The notes beneath the pieces are model-generated. The model was not told the origin of the DNA and ran no database searches. It was given only the letters and a program-made list of their open reading frames with translations. Shown in pieces: positions 49,795 through 59,194 of a stretch of DNA of 64,000 bases; positions within the stretch are counted from its first letter, which is position 1; the number at the start of each line of letters is the position of its first letter. The DNA comes from Litorimonas sp964511495 (GTDB taxonomy: Bacteria; Pseudomonadota; Alphaproteobacteria; Caulobacterales; Maricaulaceae): contig CAZEFT010000008.1 in NCBI GenBank assembly GCA_964511495.1, positions 59,596 through 123,595 of the forward strand, read 5' to 3'. Position numbers and translations under genes: made by a program.

Positions 49795-51573
49795 TTAGCG
49801 CCTTTGGCGAGCTGCACCTCTTAATTGTGGTGATTGATTTTGGGCTTGGTTTTGGGCTTGGTTTTGGGCTTGGTTTTGGGCTTGGCTTTGGATTTGGCCG
49901 TAAGTCTGCATTTGTTGTGGCTGATATCCCGGGGCATAGCCTTGCGGCGGATAAGTCTGTCCAGATTGCTGAGACTGTTGAGGGTAGGTTTGCGCGGGGT
50001 AGCCCTGTGACTGTAACATGGTTTGTCTTTGCCCCATCATAGGAGACGCTTTTGGTGCGGCCATTGTCGGAGCCATTCCGGGAGCTGTGGCAACAGGACG
50101 TTGATAAGGAGCATAGCCGGAGTGTTGCGGATAGGCCGGTTGTTGGTAAGACGATGGTGATCTTTGCTGATGTCCTTGCTGTCCGGGCGGTGGTGCCATG
50201 CGCGTTTGACGGGACATAACACTTTCGCGCTGCAAACCTTGCTGTCGAATGGCCTGCTGACGCATGGCTTGTTGTTGTCTTTGTTGGGCGTAACGCTGCT
50301 GCATTTGTTGGGCCAAAGCGGGGTTGGCGGGACGGGCCCCGACATTACTCGCTAGCTTTGCCAAGATATCGTCTTGTGCCTTTTTCTGCGCAGGTGTGAT
50401 TGTTTGCAGTTGAGACCGCCTGTTAGAGTTTTGAGCGGCCATGCGAGCGGCTTCACTCGCAGATTGCGCACCTTGATATATACGGGCTTGGCTTTGAGGT
50501 CGGGCTATGCTGCTAGATAATGGTGGCGTTGAAGAGCCCGTTCTTTGGGCACTGTAAGACGAAGCGGACTGAGTGCTTTGTGACGGATAAGTCCGTGGTT
50601 GAAGGGAAGTTTTCGTCGTTGAAGAACTGGATACCGTAGAGCGGTTCGCAGTGCTTGCTTGCTGCCGCGTTGCCACAGAGGGCGAGTTTGATGTTGTGAT
50701 TTGTGGCGGCGTAGACCGAAATCCGGAATAGGTCGGAGCGGATGGCATTTGCTCTGTGCGTGATGACTGTGGCTGCGACGCTGGGACAGCTCCACGGAGA
50801 CTATGCGCGGGTTGCGGATTTAAATTCGGAAGGCGACCTGATGTTTTTGTCGCCGCTACACGTGCGATTTTATCGGCTTCGTCAGTCTTACCCTGAATTT
50901 GTAAAACCAGAGATAGGTTCTGATGAACACTTTTCGATGCGCCCGGAATTGATGCCGCACGACGCAGCCATCTTTCTGCCGTTTGCGGATCGCCGGATAA
51001 TGCATGTGAAAGCCCTAAATTGGCCATCACACTCGGGTCGTTCGGCGTAATTTTCAAAGCTTGGGCATAATGTTTACGTGCAAGATCATATTGCTCCAAT
51101 TGATCCAATGCTGCACCTTTAAGCGACCAGAGCCGCCCATAAGCTGGTGCATAAGCCAGAGCTTCATCCAAAGGGTCTATGGCATCGCCTGCGCGTTCGG
51201 ATGCGATAAGCGCCGCTGCATATTCTGCTGTGAGGTAAGGGTCACGAGGGTAAAGGGCGCGCGTTGTCTGTGTAATTTCAACAGCGCGCTTAGGGTTGCC
51301 AACTTTACGCACAGCCGCTGATAGTTTTATGGCGGCTTCCAGATCAGCCGGGTTCAACTCATATTCGCGCATCCAGAAAGCGGCCTGTGCCAGAAGTTCT
51401 TGTGTCTCAATACTATCCCGAAGAGCCCGCGTAGCAGGTTGAAAACTATCCTTGCCCATTGTTTCGGACATTTCCTGTTCGGCAGGAGAAAATTGCGGCG
51501 CGGCGGCGCAGCCTGTTAACAAAAGCCCAAGAGCCGTTGTTGCGAGAATAGCGCGTATTTGCGTATGAGGCAT
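49795..51573 (-). CDS. TPR-repeat lipoprotein of the Tad locus (TadD-like)
   Basis: 592 residues. A lipoprotein signal (LGLLLTGC) precedes about five TPR units (residues 75-235, for example YDLARKHYAQALKITPNDPSV). The rest is a long Gln/Pro/Ser-rich disordered region. Near the C-terminus are four copies of AQNQ, coded by a 12-bp repeat at 49838-49885. TadD-type TPR lipoproteins are needed for Flp pilus biogenesis; the low-complexity tail is unusual in length. Position beside tadC supports the role. Confidence 0.88.
   Translation of the reverse strand: MPHTQIRAILATTALGLLLTGCAAAPQFSPAEQEMSETMGKDSFQPATRALRDSIETQELLAQAAFWMREYELNPADLEAAIKLSAAVRKVGNPKRAVEITQTTRALYPRDPYLTAEYAAALIASERAGDAIDPLDEALAYAPAYGRLWSLKGAALDQLEQYDLARKHYAQALKITPNDPSVMANLGLSHALSGDPQTAERWLRRAASIPGASKSVHQNLSLVLQIQGKTDEADKIARVAATKTSGRLPNLNPQPAHSLRGAVPASQPQSSRTEQMPSAPTYSGFRSTPPQITTSNSPSVATRQQASTANRSTVSSSSTTKTSLQPRTYPSQSTQSASSYSAQRTGSSTPPLSSSIARPQSQARIYQGAQSASEAARMAAQNSNRRSQLQTITPAQKKAQDDILAKLASNVGARPANPALAQQMQQRYAQQRQQQAMRQQAIRQQGLQRESVMSRQTRMAPPPGQQGHQQRSPSSYQQPAYPQHSGYAPYQRPVATAPGMAPTMAAPKASPMMGQRQTMLQSQGYPAQTYPQQSQQSGQTYPPQGYAPGYQPQQMQTYGQIQSQAQNQAQNQAQNQAQNQSPQLRGAARQRR
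49838..49885. repeat. Four perfect 12-bp tandem repeats within the TPR lipoprotein gene
   Basis: TTTTGGGCTTGG is repeated four times; it encodes AQNQ units on the minus strand. Copy-number change keeps the frame. Confidence 0.92.
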
Positions 51574-51664
51574 ATTTGCCCTTTCAGCTTGCAGTGAAAC
51601 GTATTGTCTTTAGACCACGCTTGCACCTGCTTATGATTCCGTTAACAAACGTAAACAGAGACAG

Positions 51665-51679
51665 TTAACGCTTCGTTAG
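51665..51679. promoter_or_regulatory. CtrA-like site between the TPR lipoprotein and aminopeptidase genes
   Basis: TTAA, seven bases, TTAG: seven of eight consensus positions, in the divergent promoter region, so could serve the TPR gene or the aminopeptidase. Confidence 0.3.
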
Positions 51680-51731
51680 TATCCGCTGAACTTGCGGATT
51701 TGTAACCAGATGGGAACATCGCGAGAAGACT

Positions 51732-53168
51732 ATGCCAAACACCCCGCAAGACGAGACCTGTTTCATTGTCGAGAACCAATTAAGCGATAAGGAAAAGGCG
51801 TCTGTCATACCGATTTATTGTTTGCGCCCAGCCGATTGGGATAAACAAAAATCCAAGTTGAGTGAGACAGAACTGACTTATGCCGCGGCGCGGGGTTTTT
51901 CAGGTGAGGCCGGTCAAAGGGTGAGACTTCCCAATGAAAAAGGTCAGGTTTCAGGCGTTTTATACGGTGTCGGTTCAGAGCAGGATGATGCATCAGGCCC
52001 GATACGCACAGGCGGGTTGTCCGGTGTCTTGCCGCAAGGGCTTTACCGACTGGCTCATATTCCAAAAGATTGGTCCATGGCTTTGGCGCAAACAGGTTGG
52101 GGACTGGGAGCTTACAAGTTTGAAACCTATCTGAAAGAAGACACGCAATTCCCGACTCTGGTTGTGGCGGAGGGATCGGCAGTAAATGAAATTGTGTCAC
52201 TTGCCGATGCGACGGCTTTATGTCGTGACCTGATTAATACGCCGGCCGGGGATATGGGGCCAATCGCCCTGCACAAAGCGGCCGAAGATTTGGCACAGGA
52301 ATATGGCGCGAGTGTTACCGCCACGGTGGGAGAAGACTTGCTGAGCGAAAACTACCCGATGATTCACGCCGTTGGTCGGGCGGCTCATGAAGCGCCGCGT
52401 CTGGTCGAATTTGAATGGGGAGATCCCTCACATCCACGCCTTGCTGTTGTCGGCAAGGGTATCACATTTGATACGGGCGGATTGAATATTAAAGGCGCAT
52501 CGGGTGCGCGGTTGATGAAAAAGGATATGGGCGGGGCCGCCCATGCTCTGGCTTTGGCCAAGCTGATTATGGCGAATGATCTGCCTATTCGGTTGCATTG
52601 CCTGATCGCGGTCGCAGAGAATGCGATTTCAGCAGGAGCGTATCGTCCGGGTGATATTTTGCAGACGCGTGAAGGTCTGACAATTGAGATTGATAATACT
52701 GATGCGGAAGGGCGTTTGGTCTTGGGGGACAGCCTGTGTAAGGCGGCTGAATTTGATCCCGCTTTAATAATCGACTTTGCCACGCTCACAGGGGCGGCGC
52801 GTGTCGCTTTAGGCCCCCAAATCCCACCTTTTTTCTCAAACCGGGATAAACCTGTTGAGGGTGTTCTGGCACAGGGTCAAAAACAATTTGATCCTTTATG
52901 GCGCATGCCGCTTTGGGCACCTTATTACGCCATGTTGAACTCCCCGATTGCGGATATGAAAAATTCGGGTGGGAGTTTTGCGGGCTCTGTGACTGCGGCC
53001 TTATTTTTGCAACGTTTCGTGAAGAATAAACCTTGGATGCATCTGGATACATATGGTTGGAATCCGTCTGCACGAGCCGGACATCCCAAGGGCGGCGACA
53101 TGTATGGCGTGCGTGCACTCTATCATTGGTTGAAGGCTGGCGGCCTGAATGGCGATTTGTCGAAATAG
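51732..53168 (+). CDS. Leucyl aminopeptidase (M17 family)
   Basis: 478-residue cytosolic peptidase that removes N-terminal residues. Zinc and catalytic residues lie in VVGKGITFDTGGLNIKGASGARLMKKDMGG (Lys and Asp ligands) and in NTDAEGRLVLGDSL (the family signature). The final part has GGSFAGSVTAALFLQRFV. This is the PepA/PepB-like group; the N-terminal half is divergent. MarR and NlpC/P60 genes follow on the same strand. Confidence 0.92.
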   Translation: MPNTPQDETCFIVENQLSDKEKASVIPIYCLRPADWDKQKSKLSETELTYAAARGFSGEAGQRVRLPNEKGQVSGVLYGVGSEQDDASGPIRTGGLSGVLPQGLYRLAHIPKDWSMALAQTGWGLGAYKFETYLKEDTQFPTLVVAEGSAVNEIVSLADATALCRDLINTPAGDMGPIALHKAAEDLAQEYGASVTATVGEDLLSENYPMIHAVGRAAHEAPRLVEFEWGDPSHPRLAVVGKGITFDTGGLNIKGASGARLMKKDMGGAAHALALAKLIMANDLPIRLHCLIAVAENAISAGAYRPGDILQTREGLTIEIDNTDAEGRLVLGDSLCKAAEFDPALIIDFATLTGAARVALGPQIPPFFSNRDKPVEGVLAQGQKQFDPLWRMPLWAPYYAMLNSPIADMKNSGGSFAGSVTAALFLQRFVKNKPWMHLDTYGWNPSARAGHPKGGDMYGVRALYHWLKAGGLNGDLSK

Positions 53169-53308
53169 TTAAGGTTTTTTTAACAGAAAAAAGAGAGTCG
53201 TTATAAGGCCTTAGACTCTATCGAACTCTTCTGCCCCCGAAACCGCCTTGACCGAAGAATCCCGACTGTGCGATTCATTGATTCGCTTTAGGGAACGGGA
53301 TTTCGATT

Positions 53309-53749
53309 ATGGTGGATACAGTGGATAATACGGTCGTTTTTTTAACGCCTGTGCAGAATAATTCCCGACCTATATCGCCGTCCGCTCCACGAAAAGCCCC
53401 GACGCCTATACGCCGCCCACGGGTGAATTTATCCGAAGGCTTAGATTTGTGGCACCGCGTGACGATGCAATCCGTGCAAGGAGAAGCTCCAGATTTGACG
53501 TCACGACAAATGGCCGTTTTGATGACAATTTACTTGTCTGAAGGCCCGCATACAGTGCGTTCATTGGCTAAACATCTGAATGTAACAAAGGCCGTCATTT
53601 CCCGTGCGATAGACCGTTTGGGACAATATGGTTATGTTGAGCGCGCGCCTGATCCCCGCGATAAACGCTCCGTGATAATGCGCCGGACTTCCGGCGGGAT
53701 TAATTATTTGCGAGACTTTGCGCGGCTTATTCAAGTTGAGTTCTCTTAA
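53309..53749 (+). CDS. MarR-family transcription regulator
   Basis: 146 residues. A flexible Pro-rich N-terminus (about 1-45) precedes the winged helix: LTSRQMAVLMTIYLSEGPHTVRSLAKHLNVTKAVISRAIDRLGQYGYVER, followed by the wing APDPRDKRSVIMRRTSGG. The start follows no strong ribosome site. It lies 21 bp upstream of the NlpC/P60 gene, so the two are probably one transcript, perhaps linking the regulator to wall metabolism. Confidence 0.87.
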   Translation: MVDTVDNTVVFLTPVQNNSRPISPSAPRKAPTPIRRPRVNLSEGLDLWHRVTMQSVQGEAPDLTSRQMAVLMTIYLSEGPHTVRSLAKHLNVTKAVISRAIDRLGQYGYVERAPDPRDKRSVIMRRTSGGINYLRDFARLIQVEFS

Positions 53750-53770
53750 CAGGCTGATATTCAGACATTT

Positions 53771-54571
53771 ATGTCTGACCCGCGCATCACACTTCCGCCC
53801 TCTATTTCAAAACCTCTCTTTACGGGGCAAGTCGCAAAAGCCTCGACGGCGCTTTACGATAACAAGACGCTCCGTAGGGGCATACAGACGGAACTTCTCT
53901 TCGGTCAGACCTTCACGGTCTATGCGCAAAGCCGTCTTTGGGTTTGGGGGCAAGCTCATTCCCTTATTCGCGGCTCGGCCCGTAAAGGATATATCGGTTA
54001 CATTTCTCGAAAAAACCTAACTCATACAGGCGAAACCGTCACGCATAAGGTGACCGCGTTGCGGGCTCCTGTTTTTACACAGAGCAATATCAAGTCATTT
54101 ATCCGTTATCACTTGCCGATGAATGCTCATATCCCCGTGGTGGAAGATATGGGTGATTTTGTACAAATTGATGACGGTCATTATTGCCATAAACGTCATA
54201 TAGAAAAGATTGATGTTTACACTGATCTCGACTTTGTCTCTGTGGCGGAGCGCTTTTTAGGCGCACCCTATGTTTGGGGAGGCACGGGGCATATGGGGCT
54301 GGATTGTTCAGGCTTGGTGCAAATGGCACTCTGCGCTGTCGGTGTTGATGCGCCGAGAGATGCCGATATGCAGGAAAGTGATTTGGGTGTTACCGTCAAC
54401 GGAGATTTGAAGCGAGGTGATTTGGTTTTTTGGTCGGGTCATGTCGGCATTATGTCCGACGCCAAAACTTTATTACACGCCAATGCCTATCATATGGAAA
54501 CGACGAAAGAGCCCATTCAAGAGGCCTTTAACCGTATTGGCAAAGCGCGCACAGTCAAGCGTTTCTCATAG
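53771..54571 (+). CDS. NlpC/P60 family cell-wall hydrolase with SH3-like region
   Basis: 266 residues. No signal peptide is apparent. Two SH3-like segments occupy the first 150 residues (LRRGIQTELLFGQTFTVYAQS and ALRAPVFTQSNIKSF). The NlpC/P60 domain begins near 160, with the active Cys in MGLDCSGLVQMAL, His in SGHVGIM and a third polar residue in LLHANAYHM. It hydrolyses gamma-D-Glu to diamino acid bonds in wall peptides, perhaps recycling them in the cytoplasm with the upstream aminopeptidase. Confidence 0.92.
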   Translation: MSDPRITLPPSISKPLFTGQVAKASTALYDNKTLRRGIQTELLFGQTFTVYAQSRLWVWGQAHSLIRGSARKGYIGYISRKNLTHTGETVTHKVTALRAPVFTQSNIKSFIRYHLPMNAHIPVVEDMGDFVQIDDGHYCHKRHIEKIDVYTDLDFVSVAERFLGAPYVWGGTGHMGLDCSGLVQMALCAVGVDAPRDADMQESDLGVTVNGDLKRGDLVFWSGHVGIMSDAKTLLHANAYHMETTKEPIQEAFNRIGKARTVKRFS

Positions 54572-54598
54572 AAACTCAAATTTAAAACGCTCAATAAA

Positions 54599-54621
54599 AA
54601 AGCCTCCGAAAGGGAGGCTTT
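54599..54621 (-). terminator. Terminator between the NlpC/P60 and cytochrome c genes
   Basis: AAAGCCTCC, loop GAAAG, GGAGGCTTT. Read on the minus strand it is followed by TTTTTA, so fits the cytochrome c gene; the + strand gene may use it too. Confidence 0.8.
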
Positions 54622-54648
54622 AAAATACTATTCCGTTTCATGGACTGT

Positions 54649-55311
54649 CTACTGTTCATCCTCTGTCGGATCGACAGCGGGCTCACTTATGTCTGCCTCA
54701 ACGGCGCGTCCGTCTTCGTCTACAACAATAGCCTCTTCTGCCAATTCAGTGGCAGGCTCTACGGGCTCCGGTGCGATTGGCACAGGACGAGCCTCTGGAC
54801 TATCATCATTGATCCGCAAATATTCAATAACCGCAGCACGGTCAGCAGGTTTCTTCAAACCGACAAAGGCCATTTTCGTGCCTTTCATATGAGCCGATGG
54901 TTTTTCGAGGAAGCCGTCTAATTGCTCAAAGTCCCAAGCATAGCCTGCATTGGCCATGGCCGCAGAATAGTTAAACCCTGCATGTGTGCCGGACGTGTTG
55001 CCGACAACATTCCAAAGACCAGGGCCTGTACCATTTGGCGCGCCTTTTTCGACCTTATGGCAAGATTGGCACTTCTTGAAGACTTTGGCGCCGCGCTCGG
55101 CATCCATGGCCGCGACCCATTCAGCTTGTGGGAATGGTAGGTCAACAGCTTCGGTGTCGCCTTCTGCTTCGGGGGCAGGGCCAACAAAATAAACCGGAAC
55201 ATCTGGTGCGTCTGTATGCATCACGAGATGAGGAAGTTCATTGAGCAACATGACGCCGAGTGCTGTCGCCAAAACTGCGGCGGCAATCTTATTAAAACCA
55301 AGTTCATCCAT
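54649..55311 (-). CDS. Membrane-anchored class I cytochrome c
   Basis: 220 residues. An uncleaved anchor (IAAAVLATALGVMLLN) precedes a class I haem domain: CQSCH at 81-85 (His85 axial ligand) and Met147 in TKMAF as the sixth ligand. This resembles CycM/cytochrome c552, which carries electrons from the bc1 complex to the terminal oxidase. The last 50 residues are strongly acidic and Pro/Ala-rich, an extra tail. It is divergent from pheA, an order common in alphaproteobacteria. Confidence 0.93.
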   Translation of the reverse strand: MDELGFNKIAAAVLATALGVMLLNELPHLVMHTDAPDVPVYFVGPAPEAEGDTEAVDLPFPQAEWVAAMDAERGAKVFKKCQSCHKVEKGAPNGTGPGLWNVVGNTSGTHAGFNYSAAMANAGYAWDFEQLDGFLEKPSAHMKGTKMAFVGLKKPADRAAVIEYLRINDDSPEARPVPIAPEPVEPATELAEEAIVVDEDGRAVEADISEPAVDPTEDEQ

Positions 55312-55480
55312 TGGACGATTTCCTTTTGGAGTCTGAATTTTCTCTGTTTAGCACAGGTAACATATTTTGCCGCCTTATTATAAAGATATATCGTGAAAGC
55401 AAATGGAAAACTTCTTGCGGCACACAGTCGCAAAGGGTTTAAGCAAGAATCTTGACCAGTTTATAAGAAAGTAGCCGAAA

Positions 55481-56320
55481 ATGTCGCGTGTCATCGTTTA
55501 TCAGGGAGAATCAGGAGCCTATTCGCATCTGGCTTGCCAAGCGCATTTTCCTGAATTTTCTCCTTTGCCCTGCACAAGTTTTGCTAGCGCATTTGCTCAT
55601 GTGCGGAGCGGGGCGGCACAACTCGCTATGATTCCTGTTGAAAATACGGTCGCTGGTCGTGTGTCCGATATTTATCACCTTTTGCCCGAAGGAGGTTTGC
55701 ATATCATCGGTGAACGATACCTCCCAATCCACCATCAATTGCTCGGTGTTAAAGGCGCGACCTTATCCGACATCAAAACGGCGCGATCTCACCCTATGGC
55801 GCTGGGGCAAGTCCGAAAACGTTTGGCCGATTGGGACATTAAGGCAATCGCCGATTCGGATACAGCGGGGGCAGCCCGTCGTGTGGCGGATATGAACGAC
55901 AAATCCGTGGCCGCCGTCGCTTCCTCATTATCAGCCGAAATTTACGGGTTGGAGGTCATTGAAAAAAATATTGAGGACGAGAAACATAATACGACGCGGT
56001 TTTTAGTTCTCTCTCCGGATAGTGCCATACCTGAGCAGTGCAGCGGTCCTGTCGTGACCAGTTTTGTCTTTCGGGTACGTAGTGTGGCCTCCGCTCTTTA
56101 TAAAGCTCTGGGCGGATTTGCCACAAATGGCATTAATATGACGAAATTGGAAAGCTATATGGTCGGAGGTTCTTTCAAAGCGGCGCAGTTTTATGCGGAT
56201 GTCGAAGGTCATCCGGATGATGCGGCCATGAAAGATGCGATGGAAGAATTGTCCTTCTTTACCGAGAGCGTGACACTATTGGGGACATACCCCGCCGACT
56301 CTTCACGTAATTTGTCATAA
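55481..56320 (+). CDS. pheA: Prephenate dehydratase
   Basis: 279 residues. It makes phenylpyruvate for phenylalanine synthesis. The periplasmic-binding-like catalytic domain has VYQGESGAYSH at the start and the active site TTRFLVLS near residue 175. An ACT domain follows (FRVRSVASALYKALGGFATNGINMTKLES...), the phenylalanine feedback site. No chorismate mutase domain is fused, as usual in alphaproteobacteria. Confidence 0.95.
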   Translation: MSRVIVYQGESGAYSHLACQAHFPEFSPLPCTSFASAFAHVRSGAAQLAMIPVENTVAGRVSDIYHLLPEGGLHIIGERYLPIHHQLLGVKGATLSDIKTARSHPMALGQVRKRLADWDIKAIADSDTAGAARRVADMNDKSVAAVASSLSAEIYGLEVIEKNIEDEKHNTTRFLVLSPDSAIPEQCSGPVVTSFVFRVRSVASALYKALGGFATNGINMTKLESYMVGGSFKAAQFYADVEGHPDDAAMKDAMEELSFFTESVTLLGTYPADSSRNLS

Positions 56321-56361
56321 TCGTGATTTTAGTGCTCAAGTGAGGCGGATTATATAAGGCT

Positions 56362-56814
56362 ATGAAAACGTTTTTAACACTCCTCGCTTTAATCGGCGTC
56401 GCCTTCATGCCCCCCCTTTCAGCCCATGCGGATGAAGACCCGATTTATACGTCATGGCGCAATAACGTCGCGGTGGGCGGATATGATGCGGTAAGCTTCT
56501 TTGTAGGCATTCCTCAAAAAGGCAACGCTGAATTCTCCACACGATATAAAGGTGCGGAGTGGCACTTTCAGACAGAGGCCAATAGGGATTTGTTTGTTGC
56601 GAATCCGACGGCTTTCCAACCTCAATATGGCGGATATTGTGCCTGGGCCATTGCCCGCGGCAAGCTTGCCAAGGGCAGCCCCAAACATTGGTATGTCGAA
56701 GACGGTAAGCTTTATCTAAATTTCAATGAGCGGATTCGAGACCGGTGGTTGGCCGATAAAGCCAGTTTTATTGATATGGCCGATGAACGGTGGCCGTTAA
56801 TCTTGAAGAAATAG
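56362..56814 (+). CDS. Exported YHS-domain protein
   Basis: 150 residues with a signal peptide (FLTLLALIGVAFMPPLSAHA). The YHS domain is clear: VAVGGYDAVSFFVGIPQKGNAEFSTRYKGAEWHFQTEANRDLFVANP, then PQYGGYCAWAIARG. YHS domains are small metal-linked modules; function in such proteins is unknown. It may ride on the pheA transcript (41-bp gap). Confidence 0.87.
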   Translation: MKTFLTLLALIGVAFMPPLSAHADEDPIYTSWRNNVAVGGYDAVSFFVGIPQKGNAEFSTRYKGAEWHFQTEANRDLFVANPTAFQPQYGGYCAWAIARGKLAKGSPKHWYVEDGKLYLNFNERIRDRWLADKASFIDMADERWPLILKK

Positions 56815-56835
56815 GGGCGTAACCAACGGGGCTTC

Positions 56836-57051
56836 TTATTTTTTAACGATACGTTTCATTGAAGCGGGAAATCTTTCCAAGCTTTTGCCGACACGCTTGG
56901 GTCGTTTTTGTAAATCTCCGCCACAATTCGGACAGGGGCCAGAAACGCAGGCTTCGCAAAATGTACATTCGAATGAACAGACCAGGGCGCGTTCACTGTC
57001 TGCCGGCAGATCACAATCACATACTTCGCAATTCGGACGCATTTCTAACAT
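56836..57051 (-). CDS. DUF1272 zinc-ribbon protein
   Basis: 71 residues starting at the ATG at 57051 (MLEMRPNCEVCDCDLPADS), which matches the family start; the frame is open further up but overlaps panC. Ten cysteines form zinc-knuckle pairs: CEVCDCD, CSFECTFCEAC and CPNC. The ATG lies 12 bp past the end of panC. Role unknown. Confidence 0.88.
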   Translation of the reverse strand: MLEMRPNCEVCDCDLPADSERALVCSFECTFCEACVSGPCPNCGGDLQKRPKRVGKSLERFPASMKRIVKK

Positions 57052-57062
57052 GAGTTTACGGT

Positions 57063-57980
57063 CTATTTTCTTGTATTGACGGCACAATTATCGATCAGCC
57101 TGACCCCCTCACAATGGGCGGCGATTAACAATCGGGCTGGCTTATTCAGAACCCCGCCTTCCAAGACGGTAAGAGAGTTTTTACTTCGGACTTCGACATA
57201 ATCCACAGACGAGAAACCGGCTTTGATGAGGGTGGCTTTAGCCTCTTCAGACGCATGGTCCACATTGGCGCCCTCTTCCATTTTGGCCGCGCAGGCGAAC
57301 ATGATTTTATTGAGCGTTCGGGCCTTGGCGAGGCCGTTCTTATTGAAATATTGATTGCGGGAGGAGAGCGCTAAACCGTGCTCATCCCGCGCAATCGGTG
57401 CACCGATGATGCGAATCGGCATGTCCAGATCCTCAACCAGTCGTCGAATGGTGGCGAGTTGTTGATAATCTTTTTCACCGAAAACAGCGATGTCCGGCTG
57501 CACACGATTAAATAATTTCGTCACGACAAGGGCGACGCCATCGAAAAATGTTGGTCGGTGATCGGTCTCCAGACCTTGTGCCACGCCTCCAACTTTGACG
57601 GTTGTTGCATGGTGGGCGTTATACATGGAATCGGGCAGGGGAATGTAAATCAGATCAACGCCTTCCGCCGCGAGCTTTTCAACATCGTCTTTTTCGGTGC
57701 GGGGATAAGCGTCCAGATCCTCTCCGGGCGCAAATTGGGTGGGGTTTACAAAAATCGATACGACAACCCGTTCGGATTTTTCTCTGGCTAAACGCACAAG
57801 AGTCAAATGCCCTTCATGTAAAGCCCCCATAGTTGGGACAAAGGCGATGCGATCGCCTGAGCCGCGCCATTCCGCTAATTGTCCACGCAGCTCTCTTTGT
57901 GTTCGGTTAATCAGGGGGCTGTGATCATCCTGAGGTGATTTAGAAAGAGATGATTTAGAAAACTCCGGCGCTTTTGCCAT
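57063..57980 (-). CDS. panC: Pantothenate synthetase
   Basis: 305 residues from the ATG at 57980 (MAKAPEFSKSSLS), which has AGGAT 5 nt upstream; the longer frame to 58019 lacks a good site. It joins pantoate and beta-alanine. The nucleotidyl-transferase motifs are FVPTMGALHEGHLTLVR (HIGH-like HEGH), FVNPTQFAPGEDLDAYPRT, GEKDYQQ and LALSSRNQYF. PanB is not adjacent. The N-terminal 30 residues are an extra Ser/Lys-rich extension. Confidence 0.95.
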   Translation of the reverse strand: MAKAPEFSKSSLSKSPQDDHSPLINRTQRELRGQLAEWRGSGDRIAFVPTMGALHEGHLTLVRLAREKSERVVVSIFVNPTQFAPGEDLDAYPRTEKDDVEKLAAEGVDLIYIPLPDSMYNAHHATTVKVGGVAQGLETDHRPTFFDGVALVVTKLFNRVQPDIAVFGEKDYQQLATIRRLVEDLDMPIRIIGAPIARDEHGLALSSRNQYFNKNGLAKARTLNKIMFACAAKMEEGANVDHASEEAKATLIKAGFSSVDYVEVRSKNSLTVLEGGVLNKPARLLIAAHCEGVRLIDNCAVNTRK

Positions 57981-58127
57981 AGCTATCCTGCCTTGAAGGT
58001 TGAGGCCTCTAACAAGCATTCAAAACCATAAAATTCAAGCGAATAAAGCCAGTTTTGAAAAGAGCGCGAAAGGGATAATAATGGATTAAGCGTGAAGGCT
58101 ATCGAGCGTAATTAAGATTGAACGCTA

Positions 58128-59060
58128 TTAAGGATGACCCCGGCTATGTGCCGGTATTGTCCGTAATTGTGATTGAACGACCTCATTATCCTCAACCTTA
58201 TAGCCTTGTTTCGAACGCGTTTCGGCCAAAGTCACAATGGGGGAGGTAGATTTGATGACATCAAAGCCTCGATCAATCAGGTCACTCATATGAGAATTAC
58301 GTGATGCGCCGGAAGCACCGCCTAGGACAACAGCAATCAATCGACGGCCATCACGTTCAGCGGAAACGATTAGGTTATACCCGCTATCGCGCGTATAGCC
58401 TGTTTTAAACCCGTCAACGTCTTCTCTTTGGCGCAAAAGCTTATTCGTGTTTCTATATGTCCGTCCGCGATACTCAAAACTCATCAAACCGAAATAATGA
58501 TAAAATCTTTTATGGTGGCTCAGCATGGCGTTGGCGAGCTTCGCCATATCTCTTGCCGTCGTGATTTGTTCGGGGTGGGGTAAACCGTTCGCAGTACGAA
58601 AGATTGTGCGTTGCATCCCGAGTTGACGGGCTTTGGCCGTCATCAAGACGGCAAAGTCGCTTTCCGACCCCCTCAAATGTTCGGCTAAAACAACAGCGGC
58701 ATCATTGGCACTCCGCACAGCAACAGCGCGTATCAGCGTATCGACGCTGATTGTTTGCCCTTTGCGTAAGCCTAATTTGGTCGGAGCCGTGGCTGCGGCT
58801 GTCGAAGACACTGTTAGGCGATCATCCAATTTCAACTGGCCGGATGAAATGGCGTCAAACGTTAAGTAAAGTGTCATGACTTTAGTCAGTGAGGCGGGAT
58901 ATCGCGCTGCATCAATTTGACGGGCATGGATAATATCAAGACTCTGAGCATCGACAATAATAGACGCATAGCGTCCCGTGGGGGTCGTCTGCGCAGAAGC
59001 CATGGATGATTGAAAAGTCAAACCAAAAGCAAAAATGATTATTCCGAAAAAGGCACGCAT
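58128..59060 (-). CDS. D-alanyl-D-alanine carboxypeptidase (low-mass penicillin-binding protein)
   Basis: 310 residues. A signal peptide (MRAFFGIIIFAFGLTFQSSMASA) precedes a class A5/6 type transpeptidase fold with SxxK at Ser57-Lys60 (YPASLTKVM), SxN at 117-119 (RSAND) and KTG at 219-221 (DGFKTGYTRDSG). It trims the terminal D-Ala of wall peptides. No C-terminal anchor helix is visible. It is divergent from the SIMPL genes. Confidence 0.95.
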   Translation of the reverse strand: MRAFFGIIIFAFGLTFQSSMASAQTTPTGRYASIIVDAQSLDIIHARQIDAARYPASLTKVMTLYLTFDAISSGQLKLDDRLTVSSTAAATAPTKLGLRKGQTISVDTLIRAVAVRSANDAAVVLAEHLRGSESDFAVLMTAKARQLGMQRTIFRTANGLPHPEQITTARDMAKLANAMLSHHKRFYHYFGLMSFEYRGRTYRNTNKLLRQREDVDGFKTGYTRDSGYNLIVSAERDGRRLIAVVLGGASGASRNSHMSDLIDRGFDVIKSTSPIVTLAETRSKQGYKVEDNEVVQSQLRTIPAHSRGHP

Positions 59061-59194
59061 ACTCAGATTTTATGTGGCAAGCCTTACAACAGGGTTAATG
59101 CTTCCTTACTTTTTCGTCTTGACCGCAGTTTACCGCTCTGCATAGTTTAAAATATAACGAGAAATGTAGCCAAAAAGACGGCAAGGGGTTGGTT

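Noticed and set aside
49838..49885. Short tandem repeats as a CRISPR array
   Set aside because: Repeats are 12 bp without spacers, lie inside a coding frame and encode AQNQ units.
59095..59109. TTAA-N7-TTAC between the carboxypeptidase and SIMPL genes
   Set aside because: Seven of eight matches are common by chance in intergenic DNA, and these genes have no known link to CtrA.
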